A stretch of DNA of 64,000 nucleotides from assembly GCF_017377875.1 (NCBI RefSeq), contig NZ_CP070975.1, positions 2,108,001-2,172,000 of the forward strand. Direction: 5' to 3'. This document shows, piece by piece, positions 1-8,588 of this stretch. Every line of letters starts with the position of its first letter. The first letter of the stretch is position 1. Under the pieces are notes generated by a model that saw only the letters and a program-made list of their open reading frames with translations, did not search any database and was not told the DNA's origin. The position numbers were made by a program, and so were the translations under genes. The stretch is from Alcaligenes sp. SORT26. GTDB taxonomy: Bacteria; Pseudomonadota; Gammaproteobacteria; Burkholderiales; Burkholderiaceae_B.

Positions 1-257
1 TGAATGCCGTCTTCGATCTGGGCATGCGTCACCGCGGCACCGATACGCACCTGCCCTTTATGGGCCGATACCTGACGCAGTTCGGGCACTGCCGACACAT
101 CCAGCACACGGCCTGGGCGTACCAGACGCAGATTCAACATGGGGCCCAGGGACTGACTACCGCCCATCAAGCGCAGCGCTGAAGGGTCGCTGCCATAGGC
201 ATCCTGGATCTGTTTCAGGCTCTGGGCCTGTTCGTACTCAAACTTGGCGGCCTTCAT
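1..257 (-). CDS. Molybdenum hydroxylase FAD-binding subunit (picolinate dehydrogenase), partial
   Basis: This is the N-terminal 85 or so residues of a CoxM/XdhB-type FAD subunit, cut by the window edge. It begins MKAAKFEYEQAQSL and contains LMGGSQSLGPMLNLRL, the glycine-rich FAD pyrophosphate loop of this family. Its ATG overlaps the stop codon of the upstream molybdenum subunit by 4 bases (ATGA), so the two are translationally coupled. The subunit passes electrons between the 2Fe-2S protein and the electron acceptor in a heterotrimeric hydroxylase. The 2Fe-2S subunit is not in the window and should lie just to the left. By recalled gene order this would be picA2 of the picolinate dehydrogenase; the subunit numbering is an inference, the family is not. 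Confidence 0.88.
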   Translation of the reverse strand, partial: MKAAKFEYEQAQSLKQIQDAYGSDPSALRLMGGSQSLGPMLNLRLVRPGRVLDVSAVPELRQVSAHKGQVRIGAAVTHAQIEDGI

Positions 258-2656
258 GCCTGAACCTCCGACACGGGCTGTTTATCTTGCTGACTAACGG
301 GCTGTGCTGCGGCGCGAATGGCGCTCAGCAGTCGATGCGGTGTCACTGGCGTATGCGAGACCTGTGCCCCCGTGGAGCGCAAGGCATTATTGATGGCGGA
401 CATGATGGCGGCGGGAGGCGCAATCGCCCCGCCCTCGCCCATGCCCTTGGCGCCGAACTCGGTATTGGGCGACGGACTTTCCATGTGTTCGATATGAATA
501 TTGGGCACTTCGCAGGCACCGGGCATGACATAGTCCGCCAAGGTCGATGCCAGCGGCTGACCGAACTCGTCGTACGGCATTTCTTCGTACAAAGCGGTGC
601 CAATCCCCTGGGCAATGCCGCCAATAGTCTGACCTTCCACAATCATGGGGTTGATCATGACGCCGCAGTCTTCCACCACCACGTACTTGAGCACTTCCAC
701 CCCGCCGGTACGCGGATCAACCGCCACCACCACGGCATTGCTGGCGTAGGTGAAGCTGCCGGTATCGACTTTGGGCTTGTAGCCCACGGACAGTTCCAGA
801 CCTTGCGGGTCCACATCTTCAGGCAGATGTTGCGGGTTGATGTACCAGGCATCAGCCACCTGGGCGATGCTGACCTGGCGGTCATTGGCACTGAACATAT
901 CGCCTTGATGCTGCATGCTGTCCACATCGGTTTTCAGCATATGGGCGGCAATCTTGCGCACGCGTGGCAGCAGCTCTTTACAGGCCTTGGAGACTGCACC
1001 ACCCGACATCACCAAAGAACGGGACGCGTAAGTGCCGGTAGAAAATGGGGTGCGGCCAGTATCTCCGTGCACCACTTTGATCTTGGCCACGGGAATACCC
1101 AGAATCTCGCTGGCGATCTGGGCAAAAGACGTTTCCATACCCTGACCGTGCGAGTGCACACCGACACGCACTTCCAGGCCACCGTCTGGCGTCATGCGTA
1201 CAAAGGCCTGGTCGAAACCTGGAATAACAGCCGTCCCCCAGCTCGCAAACACGGACGTACCGTGTGCGGATTGCTCGGTATAGGAAGCAACACCCAGACC
1301 AATCAGACGACCATCCGCTTCGCCTTGGGCCTGCCGTGCCATCACGGCATCCACGTCCACCGCTGCCAAAGCGCGACGCAGGCTTTCTGGATAATCGCCC
1401 GAGTCGTAATGCTTGTTGGCCACGTTGACGTAAGGCATTTGCTCGCCTTGCACCAGGTTCATCAAGCGAATCTCCCAGGAGGACTTGCCGACCGCCAAAG
1501 CGATCTGATCCATCATCTGTTCAATGGCCAGACAGACACCCGTACGGGCTACGCCACGATACGGCATGAAACCCGGTTTATTGGTGCCCACACCGCGCGT
1601 GCGGCAGCGGTAGCCACGGAAATCATAAGGACCGGGCAAGTTACCCAAGGCCTGACCTACTTCCAGACCCACAGTAAAGGGCCAGACAGAATAAGCGCCG
1701 CCATCAATATCAATTTCAGCATCCAGCGCCAACAGGCGGCCTTCATTGCTGATATGTGCTTTCAGACGGTACTGGTGTTCACGGGTATTTGCGCCCGCAA
1801 TCAAATGCTCGCGGCGATCTTCCATGAAACGGAAGGGCTTGCGGAAAGTCTTGGCCAGCCAGGCCACACACAGTTCTTCTTGATGCAGCACGCATTTGTA
1901 GCCAAAGGCACCGCCCACATCGGGGGAAATCACGCGCACCTGGGCCTGATCCATGCCCAGAAACTGAGCAATACCAGTCCGGTGCATGTGCGGAATCTGA
2001 CTGCCGCAATACACCACCAACTGATCGGCCTGAAAATCCCAATAGGCCAACACGGCCTTGCCTTCCATAGGCAACATGCATTGACGCGACAGGCTGACGG
2101 AATGCTCGATCACGCGGTCGGCACGGGCGGCGTGCTCTTCAAAAGCCACGTCCGAGCGCAGTGTCACAAACTCATTGTTCTGCCAGCCGTCATGCAACAG
2201 ATCACCCTGTGCGGCCAGCGAGGCCTGCACACTGCCATAGACCGGCAGTTCGTCATACAAGGCTTCAATCTCTTCCAGAACGTCCTCGGCCACGGCGCGG
2301 CTTTCGCCAAAGGCCAGAGCCACCGGCTCGCCCACATAACGCACACTACCCGAGGCCAGCGGCGGCATGCTGGAGGCCTGATAACTGGGCAAGGTGGACG
2401 CGGCGTAAATATCCAGACAGTCCGGCATATCAGCGCGGGTAATAACCTGCGCGCGTGCGCTGTCTTCAATATTGATCTGACGAATACGGGCATGCGCCAT
2501 AGGGCTGCGCAGGAAGGCGACTTCCTGCAGCCCTGGCATGGTCATGTTTCCGATGAAGTTGCCCTGGCCATTGAGATGGCGCGCATCCTCCTTGCGGAGA
2601 ATACGCGCACCGACTCCTTGGCCACCCAGGCTTGACGGGTGACTGTGCTGACTCAT
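254..2656 (-). CDS. picA1: Picolinate dehydrogenase, molybdopterin-binding large subunit (CoxL/XdhA family)
   Basis: An 800-residue xanthine dehydrogenase family large subunit. The N-terminal substrate-binding domain starts near residue 16 (ARILRKEDARHLNGQG), followed by Moco-binding segments GGAFGYK and PYRGVARTGV. GMGEGG near residue 740 supplies the likely catalytic Glu741. It is expected to 6-hydroxylate picolinate using water as oxygen source, giving 6-hydroxypicolinate in the cytoplasm. It precedes the FAD subunit with a 4-base overlap and follows the TRAP binding protein by 24 bases, suggesting one leftward operon. The picolinate assignment rests on context: divergent picB genes, picC-F and picR are nearby, and the published order places picA1A2A3 beside picB1. 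The sequence alone supports only a molybdenum hydroxylase; the subunit number is taken from remembered order. Confidence 0.8.
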   Translation of the reverse strand: MSQHSHPSSLGGQGVGARILRKEDARHLNGQGNFIGNMTMPGLQEVAFLRSPMAHARIRQINIEDSARAQVITRADMPDCLDIYAASTLPSYQASSMPPLASGSVRYVGEPVALAFGESRAVAEDVLEEIEALYDELPVYGSVQASLAAQGDLLHDGWQNNEFVTLRSDVAFEEHAARADRVIEHSVSLSRQCMLPMEGKAVLAYWDFQADQLVVYCGSQIPHMHRTGIAQFLGMDQAQVRVISPDVGGAFGYKCVLHQEELCVAWLAKTFRKPFRFMEDRREHLIAGANTREHQYRLKAHISNEGRLLALDAEIDIDGGAYSVWPFTVGLEVGQALGNLPGPYDFRGYRCRTRGVGTNKPGFMPYRGVARTGVCLAIEQMMDQIALAVGKSSWEIRLMNLVQGEQMPYVNVANKHYDSGDYPESLRRALAAVDVDAVMARQAQGEADGRLIGLGVASYTEQSAHGTSVFASWGTAVIPGFDQAFVRMTPDGGLEVRVGVHSHGQGMETSFAQIASEILGIPVAKIKVVHGDTGRTPFSTGTYASRSLVMSGGAVSKACKELLPRVRKIAAHMLKTDVDSMQHQGDMFSANDRQVSIAQVADAWYINPQHLPEDVDPQGLELSVGYKPKVDTGSFTYASNAVVVAVDPRTGGVEVLKYVVVEDCGVMINPMIVEGQTIGGIAQGIGTALYEEMPYDEFGQPLASTLADYVMPGACEVPNIHIEHMESPSPNTEFGAKGMGEGGAIAPPAAIMSAINNALRSTGAQVSHTPVTPHRLLSAIRAAAQPVSQQDKQPVSEVQA

Positions 2657-2680
2657 TTCACTACCTTAAGAATGTGCTGC

Positions 2681-3778
2681 TTAACTGCGCTTGCCCAACT
2701 CGCTGAAGGTGAAGTTGTCCAGGGCGCTTTCAGCCACCCGGAACCAACTGGCTTCCTGCTCCTGGAAGGCCTTCCAGCTTGGATAAATCTTGGCAAAATC
2801 GGCGTTGCTGTCCGACAGTTCCTTCCACAGTTCCTGGGACTTGTCGTAAGCGGCCTTCATGACGTCTTTGGGGAAGTAACGCAGCTTGGCACCTTCTGCC
2901 ACCAGCTTGCGCAAGGCAGCCGGGTTCAAGGCGTCGTACTTGGCCAGGCTGAGCATGGTCTGCTCGTTACAGGCCGTCTCGAAAGCAGCTTTGAAGTTGG
3001 CAGGCAAGGCTTCCCAGGCATCTTTGTTGACCATGGTGGTCAAGGATGCACTGCCCTCGAACCAGCCGGGGGAGTAGTAGAAAGGAGCCACTTTGTTCAA
3101 GCCCAGCTTTTCGTCGTCGTAAGGGCCAATCCACTCGGCCGCGTCAATCGTGCCTTTTTCCAGCGAGGAGTAAATATCGCTAGGTGGAATCTGCTGAGGC
3201 ACAGCGCCCAGTTTGGACAGCACCATGCCACCAATGCCACCGATACGCATTTTCAGGCCTTGCAGGCTGTCCAGGTCCTTGATTTCCTTGCGGAACCAAC
3301 CACCCATTTGTACGCCCACGTTACCTGCCACAAAGTTCACGATGTTGTACTGGCTGTACATTTCACGCAGCAATTTCAGGCCGCCACCGAAGTGCACCCA
3401 GGAATTGTGCTGGCGGGCGTTCATGCCAAAGGACAGGCCGGTATCAAAAGTTACGGCAGTGTTCTTGCCCACAAACGCGGTGCTGAGCACGTGATTGCAC
3501 TCGACCGTGCCGTTGCTGATGGCATCCATATTCTGGGCGTAAGGCACCAGCTCGCCGCCGGGGAATGCGCGGATCTCGAACTTGCCTTCAGTCAGTTCGC
3601 TAACACGTTTGCACAGCGCTTCCGCCGAACCGTAAATGGTGTCCAGGCTTTTGGGCCAGCCGGTGGACATGCGCCAGCGCACGGTAGGGCTATTTTGCGC
3701 AATCGCAGGGGCGGCTACTGCTGCCAGACCTGCACCCGCGACCGTTGCCGATTTCAGCAGAAAACTACGACGCTCCAT
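2681..3778 (-). CDS. TRAP transporter substrate-binding protein (DctP family), Tat-type signal
   Basis: A 365-residue periplasmic binding protein. The N-terminus has a twin-arginine pattern (ERRSFLLK) followed by a hydrophobic stretch and AIAQ, a likely cleavage site. The rest matches DctP proteins of the TRAP family (WRMSTGWPKSLDTIYG, and KMRIGGIGGMVLSKLG in the ligand-lobe region). ATG at 3778 is chosen because a GAGG ribosome site lies 7 bases upstream; a GTG one codon earlier is possible. No DctQ or DctM membrane subunits are present, so it is an orphan receptor. It is the first gene of the leftward unit that continues into the molybdenum hydroxylase, and an operator-like palindrome lies upstream at 3973-3984. 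It probably binds picolinate or a related acid for uptake; the ligand is inferred. Confidence 0.85.
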   Translation of the reverse strand: MERRSFLLKSATVAGAGLAAVAAPAIAQNSPTVRWRMSTGWPKSLDTIYGSAEALCKRVSELTEGKFEIRAFPGGELVPYAQNMDAISNGTVECNHVLSTAFVGKNTAVTFDTGLSFGMNARQHNSWVHFGGGLKLLREMYSQYNIVNFVAGNVGVQMGGWFRKEIKDLDSLQGLKMRIGGIGGMVLSKLGAVPQQIPPSDIYSSLEKGTIDAAEWIGPYDDEKLGLNKVAPFYYSPGWFEGSASLTTMVNKDAWEALPANFKAAFETACNEQTMLSLAKYDALNPAALRKLVAEGAKLRYFPKDVMKAAYDKSQELWKELSDSNADFAKIYPSWKAFQEQEASWFRVAESALDNFTFSELGKRS

Positions 3779-3972
3779 CACTCACCTCTTTGTATTTTTT
3801 AATGTATTCACACCCCCTGCTCGATAGGGGCCTGGGTATTTTCCCGCCAATCTGGCCGTGCACTCAGGCGCACACATCATGCTCTTGCCAGACCGTCCCC
3901 CCAAGGGACCAGACGGATGTCCGAAGCCATGCTGCCGTGCTGTAAAAATCACATTCACGACTTCGATAATAG

Positions 3973-3984
3973 TAAGTGTGCTGA
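3973..3984. promoter_or_regulatory. Candidate PicR operator upstream of the TRAP protein/picA unit
   Basis: TAAGTGTGCTGA matches, with one change in the left arm, the palindrome TCAGT-RYR-CTGA-like motif found at 12709, 33456, 33521 and 40228. Read on the minus strand, a TTGACC (-35-like, 3999-4004) lies 17 bases before CACACT, so the operator would cover the -10 element. The same layout occurs in front of picC. The rest of 3779-4157 is A/T-rich and holds no gene. Confidence 0.6.
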
Positions 3985-4106
3985 TTAATTAATTTTTGGT
4001 CAAGCAGGGAAACTACTGACGCATGTCCTTGATGGGATAAAGGAAAGCCGCATCAATAGCTTAAGCCTCAACTAGCGCAATCCCTTATAAAAACGATATT
4101 TGATTT

Positions 4107-4128
4107 TATAATTTATACAGTATACTGA
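4107..4128 (+). promoter_or_regulatory. picB promoter -10 with overlapping PicR-type operator
   Basis: A perfect TATAAT at 4107-4112 is followed directly by ACAGTATACTGA at 4117-4128, a near-perfect palindrome of the shared motif. The operator would lie over the transcription start, a position suited to repression. The -35 (CTTATA near 4084) is weak. The gene start at 4158 lies 30 bases downstream. Confidence 0.7.
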
Positions 4129-4157
4129 CTAATTGAAAGCACAAACCGGAGACAACT

Positions 4158-4472
4158 TTGAACTGGATAAAAATTTCCGAAACCGATGCCATCGACAACG
4201 AAGAGTCCCTGGCCATCGAGTGGGAAGGCAAGAAACTGGCCCTGCACAAACTGGAGGACGAGTTCTACCTGACCGACAACGTCTGTACTCACCAATACGC
4301 CCTGCTGTCCGACGGCTATCTGGAGGATGGTTGTGTGGAATGTCCCTTGCATCAGGCCAAATTCTGTTTGCGCACAGGCAAGGCCATGAACGCGCCTGCC
4401 ACGGTGGACATCAAGGTCTATCCGCTGCGTATTGAAGGCAGCGATATTCTGGCTGACTTCAGCCAGGCCTAA
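4158..4472 (+). CDS. picB1: 6-hydroxypicolinate monooxygenase, Rieske ferredoxin component
   Basis: A 104-residue Rieske-type ferredoxin that carries electrons to the terminal oxygenase. It shows CTHQYALL...CPLH, the C-x-H and C-x2-H ligands of a Rieske 2Fe-2S centre, and has the usual length for these small ferredoxins. The reading frame starts with TTG at 4158, preceded by GGAG with 6 bases of spacing; no ATG fits as well. It is the first gene of the rightward picB operon, 30 bases after the operator at 4117. The reductase follows after 33 bases. Numbering follows the remembered order picB4B3B2B1 read from the picF side. Confidence 0.85.
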   Translation: MNWIKISETDAIDNEESLAIEWEGKKLALHKLEDEFYLTDNVCTHQYALLSDGYLEDGCVECPLHQAKFCLRTGKAMNAPATVDIKVYPLRIEGSDILADFSQA

Positions 4473-4505
4473 GCACTTTTTTTTGCTGACGAGACCTGCA
4501 ACATC

Positions 4506-5783
4506 ATGGCAAACCACACTTCCGTACTGATCATTGGTGCTGGCCAAGCGGCTTCGGTGCTGGCACGCGAACTGCGCAGCCTGGGCTATACCGGCAGCAT
4601 CACGCTGGTGGGCGACGAAGCCCACTTGCCTTACGAGCGTCCGCCCCTGTCCAAAGACGTGCTTAAAGCCAGCGCAACGACAGACAGCGTGTTTCTGCAA
4701 AAGGCAGAGTTCTACCAAGAACAACAAATAGAACTGCTGCTCGGCACGACGGTGCAATCGCTGGACTGCAACACACGTCAGGCGACCTTGAGCAACGGCC
4801 AAACCTGGAACTTTGAGCACGCCGTGCTGGCCACAGGCGGCGCTGCTCGCGAACTGGCTTTATTACCTGCCACTGAAGCCAACGCCCTGTATCTGCGCAC
4901 GCTGGACGATGCGCTCAGTCTGCAAGCCCGCTTGCAGCCCGGCTTGCGCGCACTGGTGATTGGCGGTGGCTTCATGGGTTTGGAGCTGGCCTCTACCGCC
5001 AGCGAAACTGGCGCACAGGTCACGGTAATTGAAGCGAACGAACGCTTATTGGCCCGCAATGCCCCTGCCCTCTTGTCGCAATGGCTGCTAGAGCGCTTTG
5101 AATCCAAAGGCATCACGGTGCGCTTGGGTCATGGCGTACGTCAGGCTCACTTTGTGGCCGAAAACGAGCATCCCGTGCAGTTGGAGCTGAACGACGGTCA
5201 TACCCTGAATGGGGATCTGGCCATTGTGGCGGCGGGTCTGACAGCGAACTCCGCCCTGGCTCAGGCTAGCGGCATTGCAGTCGACGAGATGACAGCCGGG
5301 ATTATTGTGGATCGCCAGGGTCGCACCCGTGTGGCGGGTATTTATGCGGCGGGCGATTGCGCCACGCAGATTTGCCCGGACACCTCCTTACGCACGCGCA
5401 CCGAATCCTGGCAGAACGCCAATGAGCAGGCTCGTCAGGTAGCCCACGCCATTGCCGGGCAGGATGCCCCTGCTGCACCCGTTAGCTGGTTCTGGACGGA
5501 TGTGCTCGGTTGCAACATCCAGATGCTGGGCCAAGGCGGCCCGGATCTGAACTATCAGGTACGCGGTGTCATGGACAGCCAGGGCGATGCCATCAGCTTC
5601 ATGTTGCTGGCCTTTGAAGGTCAACATTTGCGACACGCGATTGCCGTCAATGCCGGAGCAGATTTACGCGCTTTACGCAGTGTCATGGAACAGGACTTGC
5701 CTGTGGATCCGGCCATCGTGCTGGACCCGGCAACCAAGCTGCGCCAGTACGTGAAAGAAGCGGCCCGTACGGCCTCAGTCTAA
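4506..5783 (+). CDS. picB2: 6-hydroxypicolinate monooxygenase, ferredoxin reductase component
   Basis: A 425-residue FAD-dependent ferredoxin-NAD(P)H reductase of the type that serves Rieske oxygenases. Near the N-terminus LIIGAGQAASVLARELR is the FAD-binding GxGxxA/G fold. ALVIGGGFMGLELA near residue 150 is the NAD(P)H-binding fold, and GIYAAGDCA near residue 280 is the second FAD contact. The C-terminal reductase domain follows. It takes electrons from NAD(P)H and passes them to the ferredoxin encoded just upstream. Length and order of domains are normal. It is followed after 66 bases by the oxygenase large subunit. Confidence 0.88.
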   Translation: MANHTSVLIIGAGQAASVLARELRSLGYTGSITLVGDEAHLPYERPPLSKDVLKASATTDSVFLQKAEFYQEQQIELLLGTTVQSLDCNTRQATLSNGQTWNFEHAVLATGGAARELALLPATEANALYLRTLDDALSLQARLQPGLRALVIGGGFMGLELASTASETGAQVTVIEANERLLARNAPALLSQWLLERFESKGITVRLGHGVRQAHFVAENEHPVQLELNDGHTLNGDLAIVAAGLTANSALAQASGIAVDEMTAGIIVDRQGRTRVAGIYAAGDCATQICPDTSLRTRTESWQNANEQARQVAHAIAGQDAPAAPVSWFWTDVLGCNIQMLGQGGPDLNYQVRGVMDSQGDAISFMLLAFEGQHLRHAIAVNAGADLRALRSVMEQDLPVDPAIVLDPATKLRQYVKEAARTASV

Positions 5784-5849
5784 GAAAGAGAAGCGGCCTG
5801 CGCCGCCTCGTCATCACGAATCATTAAAGAGTTATCAGAGGAGATCTCC

Positions 5850-7139
5850 ATGTATCAGACGCAAACGGTGATAGGCCAGACGGTCGGGTCCAAAGACCGC
5901 CCCGTTGAGGAATGCACCTGGCCCGAGGACGTGCTCAACACCATTCCAGACTGGGTCTACACCAGCAACGACATCTACAACCGCGAGATGGAACGCATTT
6001 TCCACGGCGACACCTGGAACTTTGTGGCGCTGGAAGCGGAAATCCCTGACTCGGGCGATTACAAGCGCTCATATGTAGGTTCCACACCAGTGGTCGTCGC
6101 TCGTGCGGAAGATGGCAGCATCAACGTCTTTGAAAACCGCTGTGCACACCGTGGCGCGGAGTTTTGCCGTCATAACCAGGGCAATACTAATGAATTTGTG
6201 TGTCCGTATCACCAGTGGTCTTACAGCCTGAAGGGCGATCTGCAAGGGATTCCTTTCAAGCGTGGTGCGAACAAAGAAGGCGGCATGCCGCGCAGCTTCA
6301 AGAACTCTGAGCATGGTCTGAAAAAGCTGCATGTGACCACGCACAATGGCGTGATCTTTGCGTCCTACAGCGACAAGGTCGAGCCGATTACGGAGTATCT
6401 GACACCCGAAATCCTGAAGGATTTCGAGGCCATTTTCCCCGGCAAGAAGCTGAAAATTCTGGGCTACTACCGTAACGAGCTGCCTTGCAACTGGAAGATG
6501 TACCACGAGAATCTGAAGGATCCTTACCACGCGACCTTGCTGCACTCTTTCCTGGTGGTGTTTGGTTTGCTGGTAGCGGGCAACAAGTCGCAGATGTATG
6601 TAGACCCGGTGCATGGTCGCCATGGCTATATGGCATCCGCCAAGTCCGAGGACAAGTATGCCGAGGTCAGCGAGGACAACAAGAAGGAAATGCGTTCTTT
6701 CGTGGACGATATGCGTTTGCGCGACGAGCGTTTCCTGGACTACGTCAAAGAGTTTGATTCGCCCTGGTCGGTGACCATGCAGACGATCTGGCCCAACCTG
6801 ATTGTTCAGCGCGAGATGAATACCTTGGGTGTGCGTCAGATTGTGCCCAATGGCCCGAACAGCCTGATCATGCAATGGACCATGTTTGGCTACGAGGACG
6901 ATACCGAGGAGATGACGCGTCACCGTCTGCGTCAGGGCAACTTGATGGGTCCTGCCGGTTTTCTGGGTCTGGAAGATAACGAGGCCATGAAGTTTGTACA
7001 GGAAGGGGTACGTCGTTCCAGCAGCGAGGTGAACATCATCAAGCTCGATGAGAGCAAGCTGGGTACGTCCAATACGCTGATCTCGGAAGCGGCTATTCGC
7101 TCCATGTACCAGTACTACCGCCAAGTGATGGATCTGTAA
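5850..7139 (+). CDS. picB3: 6-hydroxypicolinate 3-monooxygenase, Rieske oxygenase large subunit
   Basis: A 429-residue ring-hydroxylating oxygenase alpha subunit. The Rieske domain carries CAHRGAEFC and CPYHQW near residues 93-120. The catalytic domain shows ENLKDPYHATLLH, with the bridging Asp and the two His ligands of the mononuclear iron. It should add a hydroxyl at C3 of 6-hydroxypicolinate to give 3,6-dihydroxypicolinate, the substrate of PicC. It has a strong ribosome site (GAGGAG) and is followed after 13 bases by the small subunit. The fold is certain; the substrate comes from context and the known pic pathway. The family also includes salicylate 5-hydroxylase-like enzymes. Confidence 0.88.
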   Translation: MYQTQTVIGQTVGSKDRPVEECTWPEDVLNTIPDWVYTSNDIYNREMERIFHGDTWNFVALEAEIPDSGDYKRSYVGSTPVVVARAEDGSINVFENRCAHRGAEFCRHNQGNTNEFVCPYHQWSYSLKGDLQGIPFKRGANKEGGMPRSFKNSEHGLKKLHVTTHNGVIFASYSDKVEPITEYLTPEILKDFEAIFPGKKLKILGYYRNELPCNWKMYHENLKDPYHATLLHSFLVVFGLLVAGNKSQMYVDPVHGRHGYMASAKSEDKYAEVSEDNKKEMRSFVDDMRLRDERFLDYVKEFDSPWSVTMQTIWPNLIVQREMNTLGVRQIVPNGPNSLIMQWTMFGYEDDTEEMTRHRLRQGNLMGPAGFLGLEDNEAMKFVQEGVRRSSSEVNIIKLDESKLGTSNTLISEAAIRSMYQYYRQVMDL

Positions 7140-7152
7140 GACGAGCTGACTT

Positions 7153-7671
7153 ATGAAAATGGATTTTTCTTTCAAACCCGCCCAGGTTTCTGGTGAGCGC
7201 GCTTTGGCTCTGAAGGCGGAAATTGAGCTGTTCAATGCCGAGTACTGTGCCACTTTGGATCGTGGCAATGTTGAGGACTGGCCCATGTTCTTTGTGGAGG
7301 ACGCCTTGTATCGCGTCACTTCACGCGAGAACGCGGACCTGAAGCTGCTGGTGGGCCTGGTCTATGCCGAAGGCCGCAACATGATGCACGATCGCGCGGT
7401 GGCTATTGCCCGCACGCAAATGTATGCGCCGCGCTACATGCTGCATCTGGTGACGGATGTTCGTGTGGTCAGCGAGGCGGACAACGGGGATATCGAGGCT
7501 GAAGCCAATTTCATGCTGATGCAGACTTTGGTGGAAGGGCCTTCTACAGTGCATCTGGTGGGTAATTATTTTGATACGTTCACCCGCGAGGAAGGCCGCT
7601 TGATGCTCAAGGAACGTCAGGTGATTTTTGATACGTCCATCCTGGCGAATGACCTGGTGTTTCCGGTGTAA
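7153..7671 (+). CDS. picB4: 6-hydroxypicolinate monooxygenase, small (beta) subunit
   Basis: A 172-residue ring-hydroxylating dioxygenase beta subunit, a structural partner of the alpha subunit in a hexamer. The family pattern is visible in EIELFNAEYCATLDRGNVEDWPMFFVEDALYRV-type spacing near the N-terminus and RYMLHLVTDVRV near residue 95. The length is usual. It is the last gene of the picB operon, ending 74 bases before a hairpin terminator. Its convergent neighbour is picF, more than 1.4 kb away, with two structured elements in the gap. Confidence 0.87.
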   Translation: MKMDFSFKPAQVSGERALALKAEIELFNAEYCATLDRGNVEDWPMFFVEDALYRVTSRENADLKLLVGLVYAEGRNMMHDRAVAIARTQMYAPRYMLHLVTDVRVVSEADNGDIEAEANFMLMQTLVEGPSTVHLVGNYFDTFTREEGRLMLKERQVIFDTSILANDLVFPV

Positions 7672-7745
7672 GACTTCTTTCTTATATCTGTTTTTTTTAT
7701 AGCTGTTTCCGAGCCACTTGAGTCAGAGGGTCTTCTGATTCCTTT

Positions 7746-7779
7746 AAGCACCTTTCTTTGTTGAGGGGTGCTTTTTTTT
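7746..7779 (+). terminator. Rho-independent terminator after picB4
   Basis: AAGCACC at 7746-7752 pairs with GGTGCTT at 7767-7773 across a 14-base loop and is followed by a run of T. It closes the picB operon and isolates the structured region to its right. Confidence 0.8.
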
Positions 7780-7886
7780 GCTTATTTTTTGCTTATTTTT
7801 TGGAAAGTGGAATGAGGCTTTGGAACTGTTAGCACAGGTTGAGGGGGAAGATTGATCCTGGAGATGAAAGAAGACTCTGTGAAGAC

Positions 7887-8119
7887 GCCATTCAGTCAGC
7901 CTGCTGAGGTGTTGGGGCTGAGCACTTGCCGGTGCTGCGCACCGATGCCCTTGTCAGGAGATAGCTACGGGCGCATCCTGAACTCGCCGGGTACTTGGTC
8001 CCCCGGACCAAGTACAAGCGTCCGGCTCAGACAGCAGGATGCTTGCACCCCTACGCTATCTCCTGACCGCGGCAAGCACTCTGATCCGCCCCAACACCTC
8101 AGCAGGCTGACTGAACGGC
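7887..8119 (-). ncRNA. Candidate structured RNA, copy 1 (minus-strand sense), unknown family
   Basis: A 233-base imperfect palindrome centred on 8003. Paired arms include a perfect 28-bp outer stem (7891-7918 with 8088-8115), 13 bp (7953-7965 with 8055-8067), 6 bp (7973-7978 with 8037-8042), 4 bp (7987-7990 with 8022-8025) and an 11-bp terminal stem (7991-8001 with 8005-8015) with a 3-base loop. Conserved boxes shared with the copy at 8589-8892, given in minus-strand sense: TGCTGTCTGAG (8026-8036), ACGCTT (8016-8021), CGAGTTCA (7979-7986), CTGACAAGGGCA (7946-7957), a GCA-triloop side hairpin (7931-7943) and CTTGCC pairing with GGCAAG (8071-8076, 7925-7930). Mismatches A7890/C8116, C7923/A8078 and A7924/C8077 become G-U wobbles only in minus-strand RNA, which sets the sense. 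No open reading frame here is credible. I do not recognise the family. Confidence 0.7.
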
Positions 8120-8588
8120 TCACAATGGCTTTTTATCTACCAATCTCTTACAGACAGACTCTTTAAACAAACAGGGTCTCGTACCTTGCTCTTCTACGTT
8201 TCCTAAGCGCATATCGTTCTGCTCTTCTGCCCCCCCCTAAAACCCTATCGTCTTGCCCTTTCGCATTCACTAAATCGGCTTCGTCACATCAACAACTCAA
8301 AAGCCGCGAGCAGGACTAACTTGCTGTTTACTGCGTGACCTGTCCTGATAGCACACCAAGAACTCTACTCATTCACGGAATCTCTAAAAACACACTCCAC
8401 TGCCACTCTTCGTTTTACTTTCCCTCTAAACACAAAAGAACAATTAAAAAAACCACATCTAAACTAATATCCCCAAACCCCGAGAACATTCAGCCTCAGC
8501 CAAAGCAAACCCCATCCTCTTCCCCTCCCTTCCCTTCCTTTCTCCACCCATCCAATCTGAGCCCCTACCTTTCATCCCACCTCTGCAA
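8120..8588. other. Gene-free spacer between the two structured elements
   Basis: About 470 bases of low-complexity, C/T- and A-rich sequence, including a long pyrimidine tract at about 8510-8560. I see no gene with a believable start, ribosome site or codon pattern. Because the flanking elements point outward from here, any promoters for them should lie in this stretch; I could not assign convincing -35/-10 pairs. Confidence 0.55.

Noticed and set aside
287-2635. Long plus-strand open frame opposite the picA large subunit
   Set aside because: It is a shadow of the minus-strand gene, with His/Gln-rich nonsense composition.
7852-8166. Open frame across structured element 1 as a gene
   Set aside because: The frame is a by-product of the palindrome; no ribosome site, no protein-like composition, and the conserved boxes change frame relative to copy 2.
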